A DNA stretch of 50,036 bases from Desulfofustis sp. (GCA_013042475.1 JABDQA010000006.1:1-50036), one strand, 5' to 3'. Counted from the stretch's first letter, positions 37,273 to 47,680 are shown. The notes: generated by a model from the letters alone, not told the origin. Numbers and translations: made by a program.

Positions 37273-38553
37273 TCAGGATGCGGCTTTCTGCAGGGCCTGC
37301 TCGATGTCCGCGATGATATCGTCGATATGTTCGATTCCTATGGAGAGTCGAACCATTGCATCGGTGATTCCGGATTCCGCAAGCTGTTCCGCTGAGAGCT
37401 GGGAATGAGTGGTGGAGGCCGGGTGAATGGCCAGGGTTTTGGCGTCGCCGACATTGGCCAGGTGGGAAACGAGCTGCAGTTCCTCGATGAATTTCCGACC
37501 CGCCTCGTGACCTCCTTTGATGCCGAAGGCAACCATGCCGCCAAAACCGTTCTTCAGGTAGGTGACGGCGTTATCATGTCCTGGCGCATCCTTGAGTCCT
37601 GGATAATAGACCCAGTCGACACCATTATGGCTGTTCAGAAATTCGGCCACCGTCTGGGCGTTTCTGCAATGCCGCTCCATGCGCAGGCCAAGCGTCTCGA
37701 TCCCCTGCAGGAAGATCCAGCAGTTGTCTGGACTGATTGCGGCCCCGAGGTTACGCAGCGGTACCAGTCTCATCCTCAAAGCAAAGGCAACCGGGTTGAA
37801 GTCGCCGAGATCATGAGCATATCTGAGTCCATGGTAGGAGTCGTCCGGTTCGTTGTAAATCCTGAACTTCGGATCGGTCCAGTCAAACTTGCCGGCATCG
37901 ACAACGATTCCGCCGATCCCGGTGCCGTGGCCCCCCATCCATTTGGTCAGGGAATGGATCACCACATCGGCGCCATGCTCGATCGGCTTGAGAAGATAGG
38001 GAGTGGTGAAGGTTGAATCGACCACCAGGGGCAGATTGTGCTTCTGGGCAATCTTTGCAATGGCTTCGAAGTCTGCCACGTGAAGCGTCGGGTTGCCGAT
38101 GGTTTCGATGAATATACCCCGGGTTTTCTCGTTGATCGCCCGGGCAAAGTTCATCGGATCCTCCGGATCGACGAATTTAACGTTGATGCCCAGCTGCGGT
38201 AGAATCGAATCGAATTGAATGTAGGTACCGCCGTAGAGATTGTTGGCAGAGATGATTTCGTCGCCCTGAGAGCAGATATTGATAATCGCGTAAAAAATGG
38301 CCGAAGTTCCCGAAGCCAGTGCCAGGGCAGCTGCCCCACCGTCAAGCTGGGCAACCCGCTGTTCGAGGATATCCTGGGTGGGGTTACCAATGCGGGTATA
38401 GATGTTGCCCAGCTCTTTTAAGGCAAAAAGATTTGCTGCATGTTCGGTGCTCTTGAAAACGTACGAGCTGGTGCGGTATACCGGGACCGCCCGTGACAGG
38501 GTATCCTGATCTATGGTCTGACCGCCGTGCAGGGCGATTGTTTCGAACTTCAT
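37273..38553 (-). CDS. metY: O-acetylhomoserine sulfhydrylase (aminocarboxypropyltransferase)
   Basis: FETIALHGGQTIDQDTLSRAVPVYRTSSYVFKSTEHAANLFALKELGNIYTRIGNPTQDILEQRVAQLDGG. Confidence 0.94.
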   Translation of the reverse strand: MKFETIALHGGQTIDQDTLSRAVPVYRTSSYVFKSTEHAANLFALKELGNIYTRIGNPTQDILEQRVAQLDGGAAALALASGTSAIFYAIINICSQGDEIISANNLYGGTYIQFDSILPQLGINVKFVDPEDPMNFARAINEKTRGIFIETIGNPTLHVADFEAIAKIAQKHNLPLVVDSTFTTPYLLKPIEHGADVVIHSLTKWMGGHGTGIGGIVVDAGKFDWTDPKFRIYNEPDDSYHGLRYAHDLGDFNPVAFALRMRLVPLRNLGAAISPDNCWIFLQGIETLGLRMERHCRNAQTVAEFLNSHNGVDWVYYPGLKDAPGHDNAVTYLKNGFGGMVAFGIKGGHEAGRKFIEELQLVSHLANVGDAKTLAIHPASTTHSQLSAEQLAESGITDAMVRLSIGIEHIDDIIADIEQALQKAAS

Positions 38554-38581
38554 GGTTCACTCCTTCTCTGGTATGTGTTTA

Positions 38582-39184
38582 TTAATTACTGCTTTCTGAC
38601 GTCTGCGCCTGGACCTGGGCGATCAGGTCCTTGAGCGGCATGCCATTGCCAGTCCGGTAGTCGGGATTGATGGCCAGCACCGACTGCCAGGACTTGATTG
38701 CCTCCTCTGTTCTGCCCAGATCGAAATGCAGGACGATGCCCTTATTGAAGCGCGACGGGGCATGACTGCTATCCATCGACATGGCTTTATCAAAGGTTTC
38801 TATGGCTTTTTGTGGATCTCCGGAGCGTCGGTACATGACACCCAGGTCGGTCCAGAGATTAGCATTTCCAGAATGGAGTTCGAGTGATTTGGTGTAGGCA
38901 CCTATGGCCTTCTGTACCTGGTTTGAGTCGAAATAGAGGTGGCCGAGCTGAGTCCAGGCATTGTAATTGTCAGGATTAGTTGTCACCTCGGCTTCGAGAT
39001 TGAGTATTGCTTGGGCTTCCTGTTGAGACTGGGCGGGCGGTTGGTCAGAGTTGGTGGCGACGGTAGCCGGACCGTCCGACTTCATAACGGTGAAAACCAC
39101 CCCACAGATGAAGCCGGCGATAAAGACCACCAGTACGCTGAGGTATAGTGTTTGTTTTGATACGGCTGTCTGATTTTTTTCCAT
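38582..39184 (-). CDS. Membrane-anchored TPR protein
   Basis: N-terminal TM (LYLSVLVVFIAGFICGVVFTVM), then TPR repeats NYNAWTQLGHLYFDSNQVQKAIGAYTKSLELHSGNANLWTDLGVMYRRSGDPQKAIETFDKAMSMD. Confidence 0.88.
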   Translation of the reverse strand: MEKNQTAVSKQTLYLSVLVVFIAGFICGVVFTVMKSDGPATVATNSDQPPAQSQQEAQAILNLEAEVTTNPDNYNAWTQLGHLYFDSNQVQKAIGAYTKSLELHSGNANLWTDLGVMYRRSGDPQKAIETFDKAMSMDSSHAPSRFNKGIVLHFDLGRTEEAIKSWQSVLAINPDYRTGNGMPLKDLIAQVQAQTSESSN

Positions 39185-39525
39185 GTGTGCACTCTGAAAC
39201 ACTCTGCATAATTGAGTTTTATCGCTGTCGATCCGGGAATCATGTGACACCTTCAAATAATAGACACAAAAAGCGGAATGTGTATACGACATTGTAATAT
39301 ATTTTTCGGGGGCAGATCACCCGACTCTGATAAACAGGCAGAGGAGATTGGTTTCTCGATCCTTTAAGTGCATCTGTACTGAATCATACCACAAATTGAA
39401 AAACCGATGATTTTTTGGCAGGATCGTCAGACAAGACCTATTGTTAATGCGTCAAGCCCCGACCAACGCACATAGATCAACAACACCTATTAGATGATTC
39501 ACACCAGTAGCTGGGAGGAATACAG

Positions 39526-42018
39526 ATGAGCCGGCCAACCCCTGATCTCTTGTCCGAAGCATTGGACAGCGAAGGCAAAAAAAACTATTTTCCCGAGACA
39601 GTTCAATCTATCCGGGACAGTATCATTCATCACCTGATGAGTTTTCAAGGCCGTGATCCTGAGAGATCAGGCGCTTCCGACATTTACGAGGCATTGGCCT
39701 ACGCCCTGCGAGACATCATGGTGGAGAAATGGATAAAAACCCAGAAGACCTTCTACGCCAAAAAGAAAAAGCGGGTCTACTACCTATCATTGGAGTTTCT
39801 GATCGGCCGCTCGCTAGGCAACGCTGTTATAAATCTTGGTCTTTATGAAGAAGTCAAACAGGCGGTCGAAGAACTGGGTTTTTCGATGGAAGAGATCCGC
39901 GAGCAGGAAGAAGATGCCGCACTCGGCAACGGTGGCCTCGGAAGGCTGGCCGCCTGCTTCATGGATTCCATTGCTACATTGAAGATTCCCGCTTACGGCT
40001 ACGGCATCCGCTACGAATACGGACTCTTCAATCAGGAGCTGATCAACGGCTACCAGGTCGAACGACCTGACAACTGGTTGCGGTATGGGACCCCCTGGGA
40101 ATTCGAGCGCCGCCTGCCGGTCTTCAACGTCCAGTTTTACGGCAAGGTGAGCACCTACCAGGATGACAAGGGCCGTTATCGGTCCAAGTGGATCGACACC
40201 CAGGATGTGATGGCCATGCCTTGTGATATCCTGGTGCCCGGCTACTTGAACGATCATGTGATCAACATGCGCCTCTGGGCGGCCCGGGCCGCAAGAGAGC
40301 TGGATCTTACCCATTTCGGTGAGGGGGATTATATCGGTGCGGTGCAGCAGAAGGTCAGCTCGGAAACCATTTCCAAGGTGCTCTATCCTCCGGATCACAA
40401 CTATGCGGGACAGGAACTGCGTCTGCGGCAGCAATATTTTTTCGTGGCGGCAACTTTCCAGGACATCATGCGGCGCTACAAGAAGAACAACGATACCTTC
40501 GATGATTTTCCGGATCGGGTGGCGGTACAGCTCAACGACACCCACCCGGCGATCGCCATTCCCGAATTGATGCGGCTTCTGCTCGACATCGAAGGTCTGA
40601 ACTGGGAGAAAGCCTGGGACATCTGCACCAGGACCTTCGCCTACACCAACCACACCCTGATGCCCGAAGCGCTCGAGCGCTGGTCGGTGGAGCTTATTGG
40701 CAAGGTGCTGCCGCGGCATCTGCAGATCATTTACGAGATCAACCAGCGTTTTCTGGATCAGGTCGCCCAGAAGTATCCAGGCGATATAGACAAGCTCAGC
40801 AGGATGTCTATCATCGAGGAGGGCTATCCCAAAAAAGTGCGCATGGCCTACCTGGCCATCGTCGGTTCCCACTCGGTGAACGGGGTTGCGGCACTCCATA
40901 CCCAACTGCTCAAAGACAAGGTATTCAAGGATTTTCACAAATTTTACCCAAACAAGCTCAACTCCAAGACCAACGGCATCACGCCGCGGCGCTGGCTGCT
41001 CAAGTGCAATACGGAGCTGGCCCAGCTGATCAATGATCAAATCGGCTCCGGCTGGGAAATTGATCTCGACCGGCTCAGGGAGCTTGAACCTTTGGCGACT
41101 GACAAAGATTTTCAGGCTCGCTTTCGTCAGATCAAGCTCAACAACAAACTCAAGCTGGCCGACTACATCGGCATCAGCACCGGCGTGCTGGTCACCCCCG
41201 AGACCATGTTCGACGTTCAGGTCAAGAGGATACACGAGTACAAACGTCAGCTGCTCAATGCCCTGCACGTCATTAATCTTTACCATCGCTTTGTTACCGA
41301 CGAACAGGCCGATCTGGCACCGCGAACCGTCATCTTTGCCGGCAAGGCCGCACCTTCATACTGGAGGGCGAAACTGATCATCAAACTGATCAGCTCGATC
41401 GGCGAGGTGGTCAACAACGATCCCCGCATCGGCGATCGGCTCAAGGTTGTATTCCTGCCGAACTACAATGTCAGCCAGGCTGAGCTCATCATTCCGGCGG
41501 CGGATCTCTCGGAGCAGATTTCCACCGCGGGAACCGAAGCGTCCGGAACCGGCAACATGAAATTTGCCCTGAACGGCGCCCTCACCATCGGTACTCTGGA
41601 CGGTGCCAACATCGAGATCCGCGAGGAGGTGGGTGCCGAGAATATTTTCATCTTCGGGCTGACCGCCGAGGAGGCTGAATATGAACGCATCCACAGCAGC
41701 CGAAAGCCGGTTCAGATCTGTAGAGAAAATGAAGACATTGCCCAGATTATGGAATCGCTCTCAGACGGTACTTTCGGTCACGGCGATCGCCATCTCTTCC
41801 AGCCGTTGGTCGATTCACTCATGAGCCCGCACGATCAATACCTGCTGCTCAGGGATCTGGAATCATATCTGGAGAGTCAGGACAGAGTCAACGAGACCTT
41901 CCTCGATCCCGACCTGTGGACTAAAATGGCCATCCTCAACGTCGCCAGGATGGGTAAATTTTCCACCGACCGGACCATCCGTCAATATTCCAACGAGATT
42001 TGGGGCATCGACGTCTGA
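39526..42018 (+). CDS. glgP: Glycogen/starch/alpha-glucan phosphorylase
   Basis: RVYYLSLEFLIGRSLGNAVINLG...AALGNGGLGRLAACFMDSIATL...AAPSYWRAKLIIKLI...TAGTEASGTGNMKFALNGALTIGTLDGANIEI. Confidence 0.96.
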   Translation: MSRPTPDLLSEALDSEGKKNYFPETVQSIRDSIIHHLMSFQGRDPERSGASDIYEALAYALRDIMVEKWIKTQKTFYAKKKKRVYYLSLEFLIGRSLGNAVINLGLYEEVKQAVEELGFSMEEIREQEEDAALGNGGLGRLAACFMDSIATLKIPAYGYGIRYEYGLFNQELINGYQVERPDNWLRYGTPWEFERRLPVFNVQFYGKVSTYQDDKGRYRSKWIDTQDVMAMPCDILVPGYLNDHVINMRLWAARAARELDLTHFGEGDYIGAVQQKVSSETISKVLYPPDHNYAGQELRLRQQYFFVAATFQDIMRRYKKNNDTFDDFPDRVAVQLNDTHPAIAIPELMRLLLDIEGLNWEKAWDICTRTFAYTNHTLMPEALERWSVELIGKVLPRHLQIIYEINQRFLDQVAQKYPGDIDKLSRMSIIEEGYPKKVRMAYLAIVGSHSVNGVAALHTQLLKDKVFKDFHKFYPNKLNSKTNGITPRRWLLKCNTELAQLINDQIGSGWEIDLDRLRELEPLATDKDFQARFRQIKLNNKLKLADYIGISTGVLVTPETMFDVQVKRIHEYKRQLLNALHVINLYHRFVTDEQADLAPRTVIFAGKAAPSYWRAKLIIKLISSIGEVVNNDPRIGDRLKVVFLPNYNVSQAELIIPAADLSEQISTAGTEASGTGNMKFALNGALTIGTLDGANIEIREEVGAENIFIFGLTAEEAEYERIHSSRKPVQICRENEDIAQIMESLSDGTFGHGDRHLFQPLVDSLMSPHDQYLLLRDLESYLESQDRVNETFLDPDLWTKMAILNVARMGKFSTDRTIRQYSNEIWGIDV

Positions 42019-42093
42019 GGGCAGGGCAGCCTCGCACCAGGGGCGCAGCGGTGATGAATTGACCGGTAGTGAGATTTGCAGTATCAAAAAAGA

Positions 42094-42126
42094 AAAAGGT
42101 TACAGGAGTGATTTCTGTAACCTTTT
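42094..42126 (-). terminator. Rho-independent terminator for tRNA-Cys (possibly bidirectional with glgP)
   Basis: AAAAGGTTACAG / CTGTAACCTTTT, 12-bp perfect stem; T-rich tract follows on minus strand (TTTTTCTTTTTTG). Confidence 0.82.
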
Positions 42127-42134
42127 GTGTATCT

Positions 42135-42210
42135 TGGAGGCGGCGAGCGGATTCGAACCGCTGAATAATGGTTTTGCAGACCACTGCCTTAGCCACTTGG
42201 CTACGCCGCC
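42135..42210 (-). tRNA. tRNA-Cys(GCA), CCA encoded
   Basis: Minus strand GGCGGCGTAGCCAAGTGGCTAAGGCAGTGGTCTGCAAAACCATTATTCAGCGGTTCGAATCCGCTCGCCGCCTCCA folds as a cloverleaf with anticodon loop CTGCAAA. Confidence 0.97.
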
Positions 42211-42273
42211 ATTGATTTCGTTAGAGACCGTTTAATATACCATGATGGAGTGTTTGACAAGAGGAAATTGTTG

Positions 42274-42996
42274 ATGGGATCGTTCATGGATGAGCTGGCG
42301 GGCAGTAACAAAGAACTGCTCGCTGAATTTGAACAACTGATCGGCTACCGTTTTACCGATTTGCGCCTGCTGCAGAAGGCTCTCACTCATTCTTCCTATG
42401 CCTTCGAGCAAGCCCAAGCCGGCCAAGACAACCAGGTATTCGAATTTATCGGCGACGCGGTGCTCGACCTGGCCATCGGCCACCTGCTCAGCAGTCGTTA
42501 TCCCGAGATGAAAGAGGGTGAGCTGACTAGATTCCGGGCCTCGCTCGTAAACGAGTCTCACCTCGCCGAGATAGCCAGAAAGGTTGAGTTGGGGAGATTT
42601 CTCTTCCTTGGCAGAGGCGAGGACAGTTCCAACGGCAGATACAAGTCGTCGATTCTCTCCAGTGCTTTTGAAGCGCTGATCGGAGCGGTGTTTGAAGACA
42701 GCGACTACACCGGCGCCGCAGCTCTGATTCGGAAACTCTTCGAGGAATCCATCGAAGATAAAAAAGATTTCCTGCTGCTGGCCGACGCCAAGAGCAGGTT
42801 GCAGGAAGTACTCCAGGAAAAATACAACGAAGCTCCGACTTACCGCCTTGACTCAGAGGAGGGCCCCTCACACCAGAAACAATTCGGGGTCTCGGTGGTT
42901 TTTAGAGATGAAGTCCTGGGATCCGGCGGTGCCGGCTCGAAAAAAGAAGCCGAGCAGCGGGCTGCCGCGGCGGCCCTGAAGAACATCGACCGGTAA
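42274..42996 (+). CDS. rnc: Ribonuclease III
   Basis: FTDLRLLQKALTHSSYAFE...NQVFEFIGDAVLDLAIGHLL...SSAFEALIGAVFEDSDY plus C-terminal dsRBD; start after AGGAAA RBS. Confidence 0.95.
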   Translation: MGSFMDELAGSNKELLAEFEQLIGYRFTDLRLLQKALTHSSYAFEQAQAGQDNQVFEFIGDAVLDLAIGHLLSSRYPEMKEGELTRFRASLVNESHLAEIARKVELGRFLFLGRGEDSSNGRYKSSILSSAFEALIGAVFEDSDYTGAAALIRKLFEESIEDKKDFLLLADAKSRLQEVLQEKYNEAPTYRLDSEEGPSHQKQFGVSVVFRDEVLGSGGAGSKKEAEQRAAAAALKNIDR

Positions 42997-43051
42997 TTCG
43001 ATTTATTTATCCTGATTATTTTTCCTGATACAGGCACTCCGTCGGGATCAC

Positions 43052-43519
43052 CTAGATGCCTCGCCGGCCCTTTTTGTATCCTGTCTTGAGGTAGTGATTG
43101 ATCGCCTCGAGATAATTGTTCTGGCCGTATTCCCTCGCCACGTCCTGGTTAAGCTGCAGATACTTTCTCACATTGAACTCCGGGTGGCTCGGCCGCCCCT
43201 CCTTTCTGCCGTTTTTAAACCAGTGTTCCGTGGCTTTGGCGAAGTTCTCCTGCCCCAGGGTAGTGGCCAGATCAGGATTGCGCTTCAGATAGTAGCGCAC
43301 ATCAAAAACAGGGGAGCTTGGCCTGCCGTCCCTGATACCGAACTTGACCCAGTGATTCAGTAGCTTCTGGGTGTTGTAGCCGAATTCATCATAGAGATCG
43401 CGATTATGATCGGCGTAGTAAGTCGGTTCAATGACCGAAGGGTCGGTCACCCAGCTGGCCAGGGCTTGAGAGGCTGAAATGGTAAAGAAAAAAGCGAGTA
43501 TCCAGATATATTTTTTCAT
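43052..43519 (-). CDS. Secreted protein with three ~43-aa repeats
   Basis: Signal peptide; repeat units YYADHNRDL..HWVKFGIRDGRPSSPVFDV / YYLKRNPDL..HWFKNGRKEGRPSHPEFNV / KYLQLNQDV..HYLKTGYKKGRRGI. Confidence 0.82.
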   Translation of the reverse strand: MKKYIWILAFFFTISASQALASWVTDPSVIEPTYYADHNRDLYDEFGYNTQKLLNHWVKFGIRDGRPSSPVFDVRYYLKRNPDLATTLGQENFAKATEHWFKNGRKEGRPSHPEFNVRKYLQLNQDVAREYGQNNYLEAINHYLKTGYKKGRRGI

Positions 43520-43598
43520 GCCGAGTCTCGCAAATGAGTTAATGGGTTGCGGTACAATCAGTCGCCTGGTTGAAGCATGGTAAGGCAGAACCCAACCT

Positions 43599-44237
43599 TC
43601 AGTAGGTAATCAGGGGCGTCTTGCCGAACTGGGTTGGCTTGACCATCTCCGAGAGGATAAAGTCGGCAACATCGCGGCGCGATATTCGGGTGGCAACGTT
43701 GCCTTCGAGATCGTTTAAGACCTTGTATTTGCCCGTCCGCGGCCCATTGGTAAGTCCTGCCGGTCTGACAATCAGCCAGTCAGTCGTGCTGGCCATGATT
43801 ATCTCTTCCTCACGATCTTTGTCGTCGTAAATGGTTCTTAAAAACAGCGGCTTAAAGATGCGGTCGTAGAGAAAACCGCCATGCCCTTTGGAATCGCCGG
43901 CACCGATACCGGTGACCGCGATCAGTTTCTGTCCCGGCTCTCGCTCAACTGCCTGGACCAGGTTTCTCGCCGCCACAGCGAAAAGGTCGACCGGTTTGAA
44001 GGTAATGGGCACCCCTATGCACGAGCAGACGACGTCCATGCCCTGGAGACCATTACTAACGTCATCGAGGTCTCGCACATCTCCCCTCACTATTTCGAGG
44101 GCGTCGTTCGTTGCCTCAATTTTTTCGGGATCTCTGGCCAGCACCCGAACCTGGAGATCCTCCTTCAGCGCTTCCTCGAGCAGAGCCTTACCAATACCGC
44201 GACTGGCCCCTATGATCAGCAGCTTCATAATTTTCAT
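43599..44237 (-). CDS. NAD(P)-binding (SDR/NmrA-like) oxidoreductase
   Basis: LLIIGASRGIGKALLEEALKEDLQVRVLARDPEKIE...VRGDVRDLDDV...DWLIVRPAGLTNGPRTGKY. Confidence 0.88.
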   Translation of the reverse strand: MKIMKLLIIGASRGIGKALLEEALKEDLQVRVLARDPEKIEATNDALEIVRGDVRDLDDVSNGLQGMDVVCSCIGVPITFKPVDLFAVAARNLVQAVEREPGQKLIAVTGIGAGDSKGHGGFLYDRIFKPLFLRTIYDDKDREEEIIMASTTDWLIVRPAGLTNGPRTGKYKVLNDLEGNVATRISRRDVADFILSEMVKPTQFGKTPLITY

Positions 44238-44632
44238 AGCTCCTGTTGTATGTGTATCACCGATTCTTGCCGTACCTGTATCCATCCATAATCCCCAGAT
44301 GTGTTGTTAGGGAAGGTAATGCTGAAATGTGGCGGAAGCAATTCTCCAGTATCAATCGCGAGCGGCACACCATAGGTATTGTGTCTTCTCCGGTTCTCGT
44401 GATAGTGTCAAAACCAGCCGCGCATTTTTCTCAGGGAGGCTTTGAGGTGAGATACCTTTCCAGAGAAGATTCCGGACGGTGAAACAAGCTGATGGACAAA
44501 ATGTGATGGTTAATTCAGTAAAATTGGTTTGTTGGTTTCCCCAGGAGACCGTTCAACAGATTGGCTGTTAACTGGAAAGCATATCAAAAGCTGCCGTTGG
44601 TTCAAAGAAAGTCAATGCTTAAAAGTTGAGTG

Positions 44633-45643
44633 ATGTCGTTAATAATCCCGTTCTTCATTCATCACCGGGGCTGTCCCCACCGATGCCTGTTCTGCAACCA
44701 GGCTGGAATAGCTGGTCCAAACCGGGAGAATTCCGATGATCCGGTTAAAGATCTGGGCCGAACTATAGACAGGTGGCTGGAGAGATCACCGCAGCGCGAG
44801 GAAGTTCAGGTTGCTTTTTACGGCGGCTCTTTTACCTGTCTGGATGAGGACGTACAGGTGGGATTGCTCCAGCGGGTCAACCCCTATATGAAGAAAGGGC
44901 TGGTTCGGTCCATCAGATTGTCGACCAGGCCTGACTGCATCACCGATGAAATCGCCGATTTTCTTATTACAGCCGGGGTCAGGACCGTAGAGATAGGGGC
45001 CCAGTCGATGAACAACAAGGTGCTCCAGAAGGCGGGCAGGGGGCACACGGCTGAGCAGGTGATCAACGCGATACAACTCCTTGGGGTCAGAGGGATGGAG
45101 ACTGGTATTCAATTGATGGCCGGTCTTCCGGGTGAATCCACCAGATCATTTCTGGACGGTGTGCGCACAGTAATCGGGTTGTCGCCTGATCTGGTTCGTC
45201 TTTACCCGACCCTGGTAATGGAGCACACCGAACTTGCCGAGCTTTACCTCCATTCTGACTGGCGGCCTTTGAGTCTCGAGCGCGCCGTCAGTCTGATTGC
45301 CCGGGCTTGGACTATGCTCGATGAACACCGGATCAGGGTCATACGCATGGGGCTGCAGCCGACAGCCGAGTTGGAGAAACAGCTCATTGCGGGTCCGTAC
45401 CATCCGGCCTTCGGCGAGCTGGTCAAGTCCCGCTGCTGGTACCGGAAAATCAGGTCGCTGCTGGTCCGGGCAGGCCGGGATAAGACGCTGAGACTCACCA
45501 TCAATGACAGGGACTATTCGGCCCTGGCTGGTCAGAGGCGGGAAAATCTGGAGCGCTTAGAGAAGTTGGCCCACGGCGCCAGATTGGAAGTGGACGTTGA
45601 CGCTTCAGTGGAGCGCGGCCACTACCGCTACATTGTGTATTGA
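44633..45643 (+). CDS. Radical SAM protein (Elp3/HemN-like)
   Basis: IIPFFIHHRGCPHRCLFCNQAGIAGP; EVQVAFYGGSFTCLDEDVQ; RLSTRPDCITDEIADFLITAGVRTVEIGAQSMNNKVLQKAGRGHT. Confidence 0.88.
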   Translation: MSLIIPFFIHHRGCPHRCLFCNQAGIAGPNRENSDDPVKDLGRTIDRWLERSPQREEVQVAFYGGSFTCLDEDVQVGLLQRVNPYMKKGLVRSIRLSTRPDCITDEIADFLITAGVRTVEIGAQSMNNKVLQKAGRGHTAEQVINAIQLLGVRGMETGIQLMAGLPGESTRSFLDGVRTVIGLSPDLVRLYPTLVMEHTELAELYLHSDWRPLSLERAVSLIARAWTMLDEHRIRVIRMGLQPTAELEKQLIAGPYHPAFGELVKSRCWYRKIRSLLVRAGRDKTLRLTINDRDYSALAGQRRENLERLEKLAHGARLEVDVDASVERGHYRYIVY

Positions 45644-45989
45644 GATTGCAGATAACGCAGAACCATATGGGCTGGCCTGTCTATTATTTGGAGTCCCATT
45701 AGTGTCCATTGGTCGTATGCTTCACCATGGTGAGGCGTATCTTTGTACTTGACAACAGGCAGCAGATTTTATCTATACATAGCGACATAAGTCCAAGTCC
45801 GTCCCATCAGGCACCATTACCCGCTGCGGTGGCTGTTCACAGACTTTTCTATTTCCTCGCTCGCGTCCCGCCTGTCTGGGCCTCTTGAACTTATTGGACG
45901 AGCTGTCGATACAGCAACTAAATTCGAGTGACTCTAATGCTCTTAAAATTATTCGGAAATTTTATGAAATTTTATAATCGGAGACTGAC

Positions 45990-47081
45990 ATGACAACAAC
46001 TTATCGCATCGCGGTGATTCCCGGCGATGGCACCGGCCTCGAGGTGGTGAATGAAGGCCGAAAGGCGTTAACGGCGGCGGCGCAGCGTTTCGGCTTTGCC
46101 CTGGAGATGAAAGATTTTGATTACGGCGGTGACCGCTACCTGCAGACGGGTGAGGTACTGCCGGAAACCGCGGTTGACGATCTTAAAGCCTTTGATGCAA
46201 TATTCCTTGGCGCCATCGGACATCCCGACGTCAAACCCGGGATTCTGGAGAAGGGAATACTGCTGAGCCTGCGTTTCGCCCTGGATCAGTATATCAACCT
46301 GCGGCCGGTGCGGCTTTATCCCGGGGTGGAGACTCCTCTCAAGGACAAAACACCGGATGACATAGATTATGTGGTGATCAGGGAGAATTCCGGCGGCATC
46401 TACACCGGTACCGGCGGCATTTCTATGAAGGGAACCCCCCAGGAAGTGGCGGTTCAGAGCATGGTGTACAATCGCTTCCAGGTCGAACGCTGTCTTCGCT
46501 ACGCCTTTGAATACACTCGTAAATTTGGTAAAAAAGCGCGCGGGAAAGGGGATGCCAACACCCTCGGACTGGTGGGGAAAACCAATGTCCTGACCTACGT
46601 TTTCGACCTCTGGGAGAGGGCTTTCCACGAGATCGGCGAGCAGGACTATCCCGACGTCACGCGGGAATATTATCACGTCGATGCAACCTGCATGTGGATG
46701 GTCAAGAGTCCTGAGTGGTTCGATGTGCTGGTCACCTCGAACATGTTTGGCGACATTATTACCGACCTGGGCGCCGAGACCCAGGGCGGTATGGGTATTG
46801 CCGCGGGCGGCAATATCAATCCGGAAGGGGTCTCCATGTTCGAACCCATCGGCGGGTCTGCGCCCAAATACACCGGTAAAAATATCATTAACCCGCTGGC
46901 GTCCATCTGTGCGGGGGCAATGATGCTGGAGACCTTGGGTGAAACGGAAGCCGCCGTGGCCGTCGAAGAAGCGGTCAAATGGGTCACGGGCAACAAACTT
47001 CAGAGTCTGGCTGCGGGCAGGATGGGCTACTCCACCAGTGAAGTCGGGGATCTGGTTGTTGAACACATCGCTAAAAACTAA
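45990..47081 (+). CDS. leuB: 3-isopropylmalate dehydrogenase-family enzyme
   Basis: [18 protein letters not shown]...[15 protein letters not shown]...[16 protein letters not shown]...[45 protein letters not shown]. LeuB versus tartrate/isocitrate dehydrogenase specificity not resolved. Confidence 0.85.
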   Translation: MTTTYRIAVIPGDGTGLEVVNEGRKALTAAAQRFGFALEMKDFDYGGDRYLQTGEVLPETAVDDLKAFDAIFLGAIGHPDVKPGILEKGILLSLRFALDQYINLRPVRLYPGVETPLKDKTPDDIDYVVIRENSGGIYTGTGGISMKGTPQEVAVQSMVYNRFQVERCLRYAFEYTRKFGKKARGKGDANTLGLVGKTNVLTYVFDLWERAFHEIGEQDYPDVTREYYHVDATCMWMVKSPEWFDVLVTSNMFGDIITDLGAETQGGMGIAAGGNINPEGVSMFEPIGGSAPKYTGKNIINPLASICAGAMMLETLGETEAAVAVEEAVKWVTGNKLQSLAAGRMGYSTSEVGDLVVEHIAKN

Positions 47082-47283
47082 TTAGTTTTCTCAGCAATAC
47101 CAGGCTGGTGCTCATTTCAACTTGTGGCAGCCTTTCTTTTCCTCTGCGATCAGATCGCTTTCGCTTTCTGATAGGGACCTGCTGAGGATTCTCATCTCTC
47201 AAGTAGTAAGACTGCCGAACTGATCTTAGTCATCACAAATAGAGCGGTACATCCATGGTGCTGCTCCCAGCAAATCGGCATAA

Positions 47284-47680
47284 ATGATTGACGCAACCAT
47301 TGAAGAGTCCAGCTTTTCTAATCTGGAGGCGATTTTAGCACTGCAGAAAAGGCACATCTGAGTGAGGCTGAGCTTTACCAGGACTACTCACTTCCACCCC
47401 TTACCCAGACATTGATGGGTATTGAGGAGGATTTCAAGAAACAGATGATCTTGAAAGCAATGAGCGATGGCAGAATCGTTGGCTCAGTAAGGGCCTATGC
47501 AAAAGAAGGTGTCTGTAATATCGGACGACTCGTGGTTGAGCCCACCTACCAGAATAAGGGGTTGGGTGCACGATTCCCCGCAGCGACCAGGTTTGAGTTG
47601 TTTACAGGAGAAAGAAGTAAAAAGAGCCTGTATTTGTATCACAGAGCCGGCTACGCGATTTTTCCATCGATATTCCTGTG
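47284..47680 (+). pseudogene. GNAT-family N-acetyltransferase remnant (frameshifted, internally deleted)
   Basis: Frame 1 from 47284: MIDATIEESSFSNLEAILALQK; frame 2 after AAAA 47347-47350: AHLSEAELYQDYSLPPLTQTLMGIEEDFKKQMILKAMSDGRIVGSVRAYAKEGVCNIGRLVVEPTYQNKGLGARFPAATRFELFTGERSKKSLYLYHRAGYAIF. Confidence 0.75.

Noticed and set aside
39814-41286. 490-aa minus-strand ORF
   Set aside because: Antisense to glgP; no family signature.
46068-47066. 332-aa minus-strand ORF
   Set aside because: Antisense to the isopropylmalate dehydrogenase-family gene.
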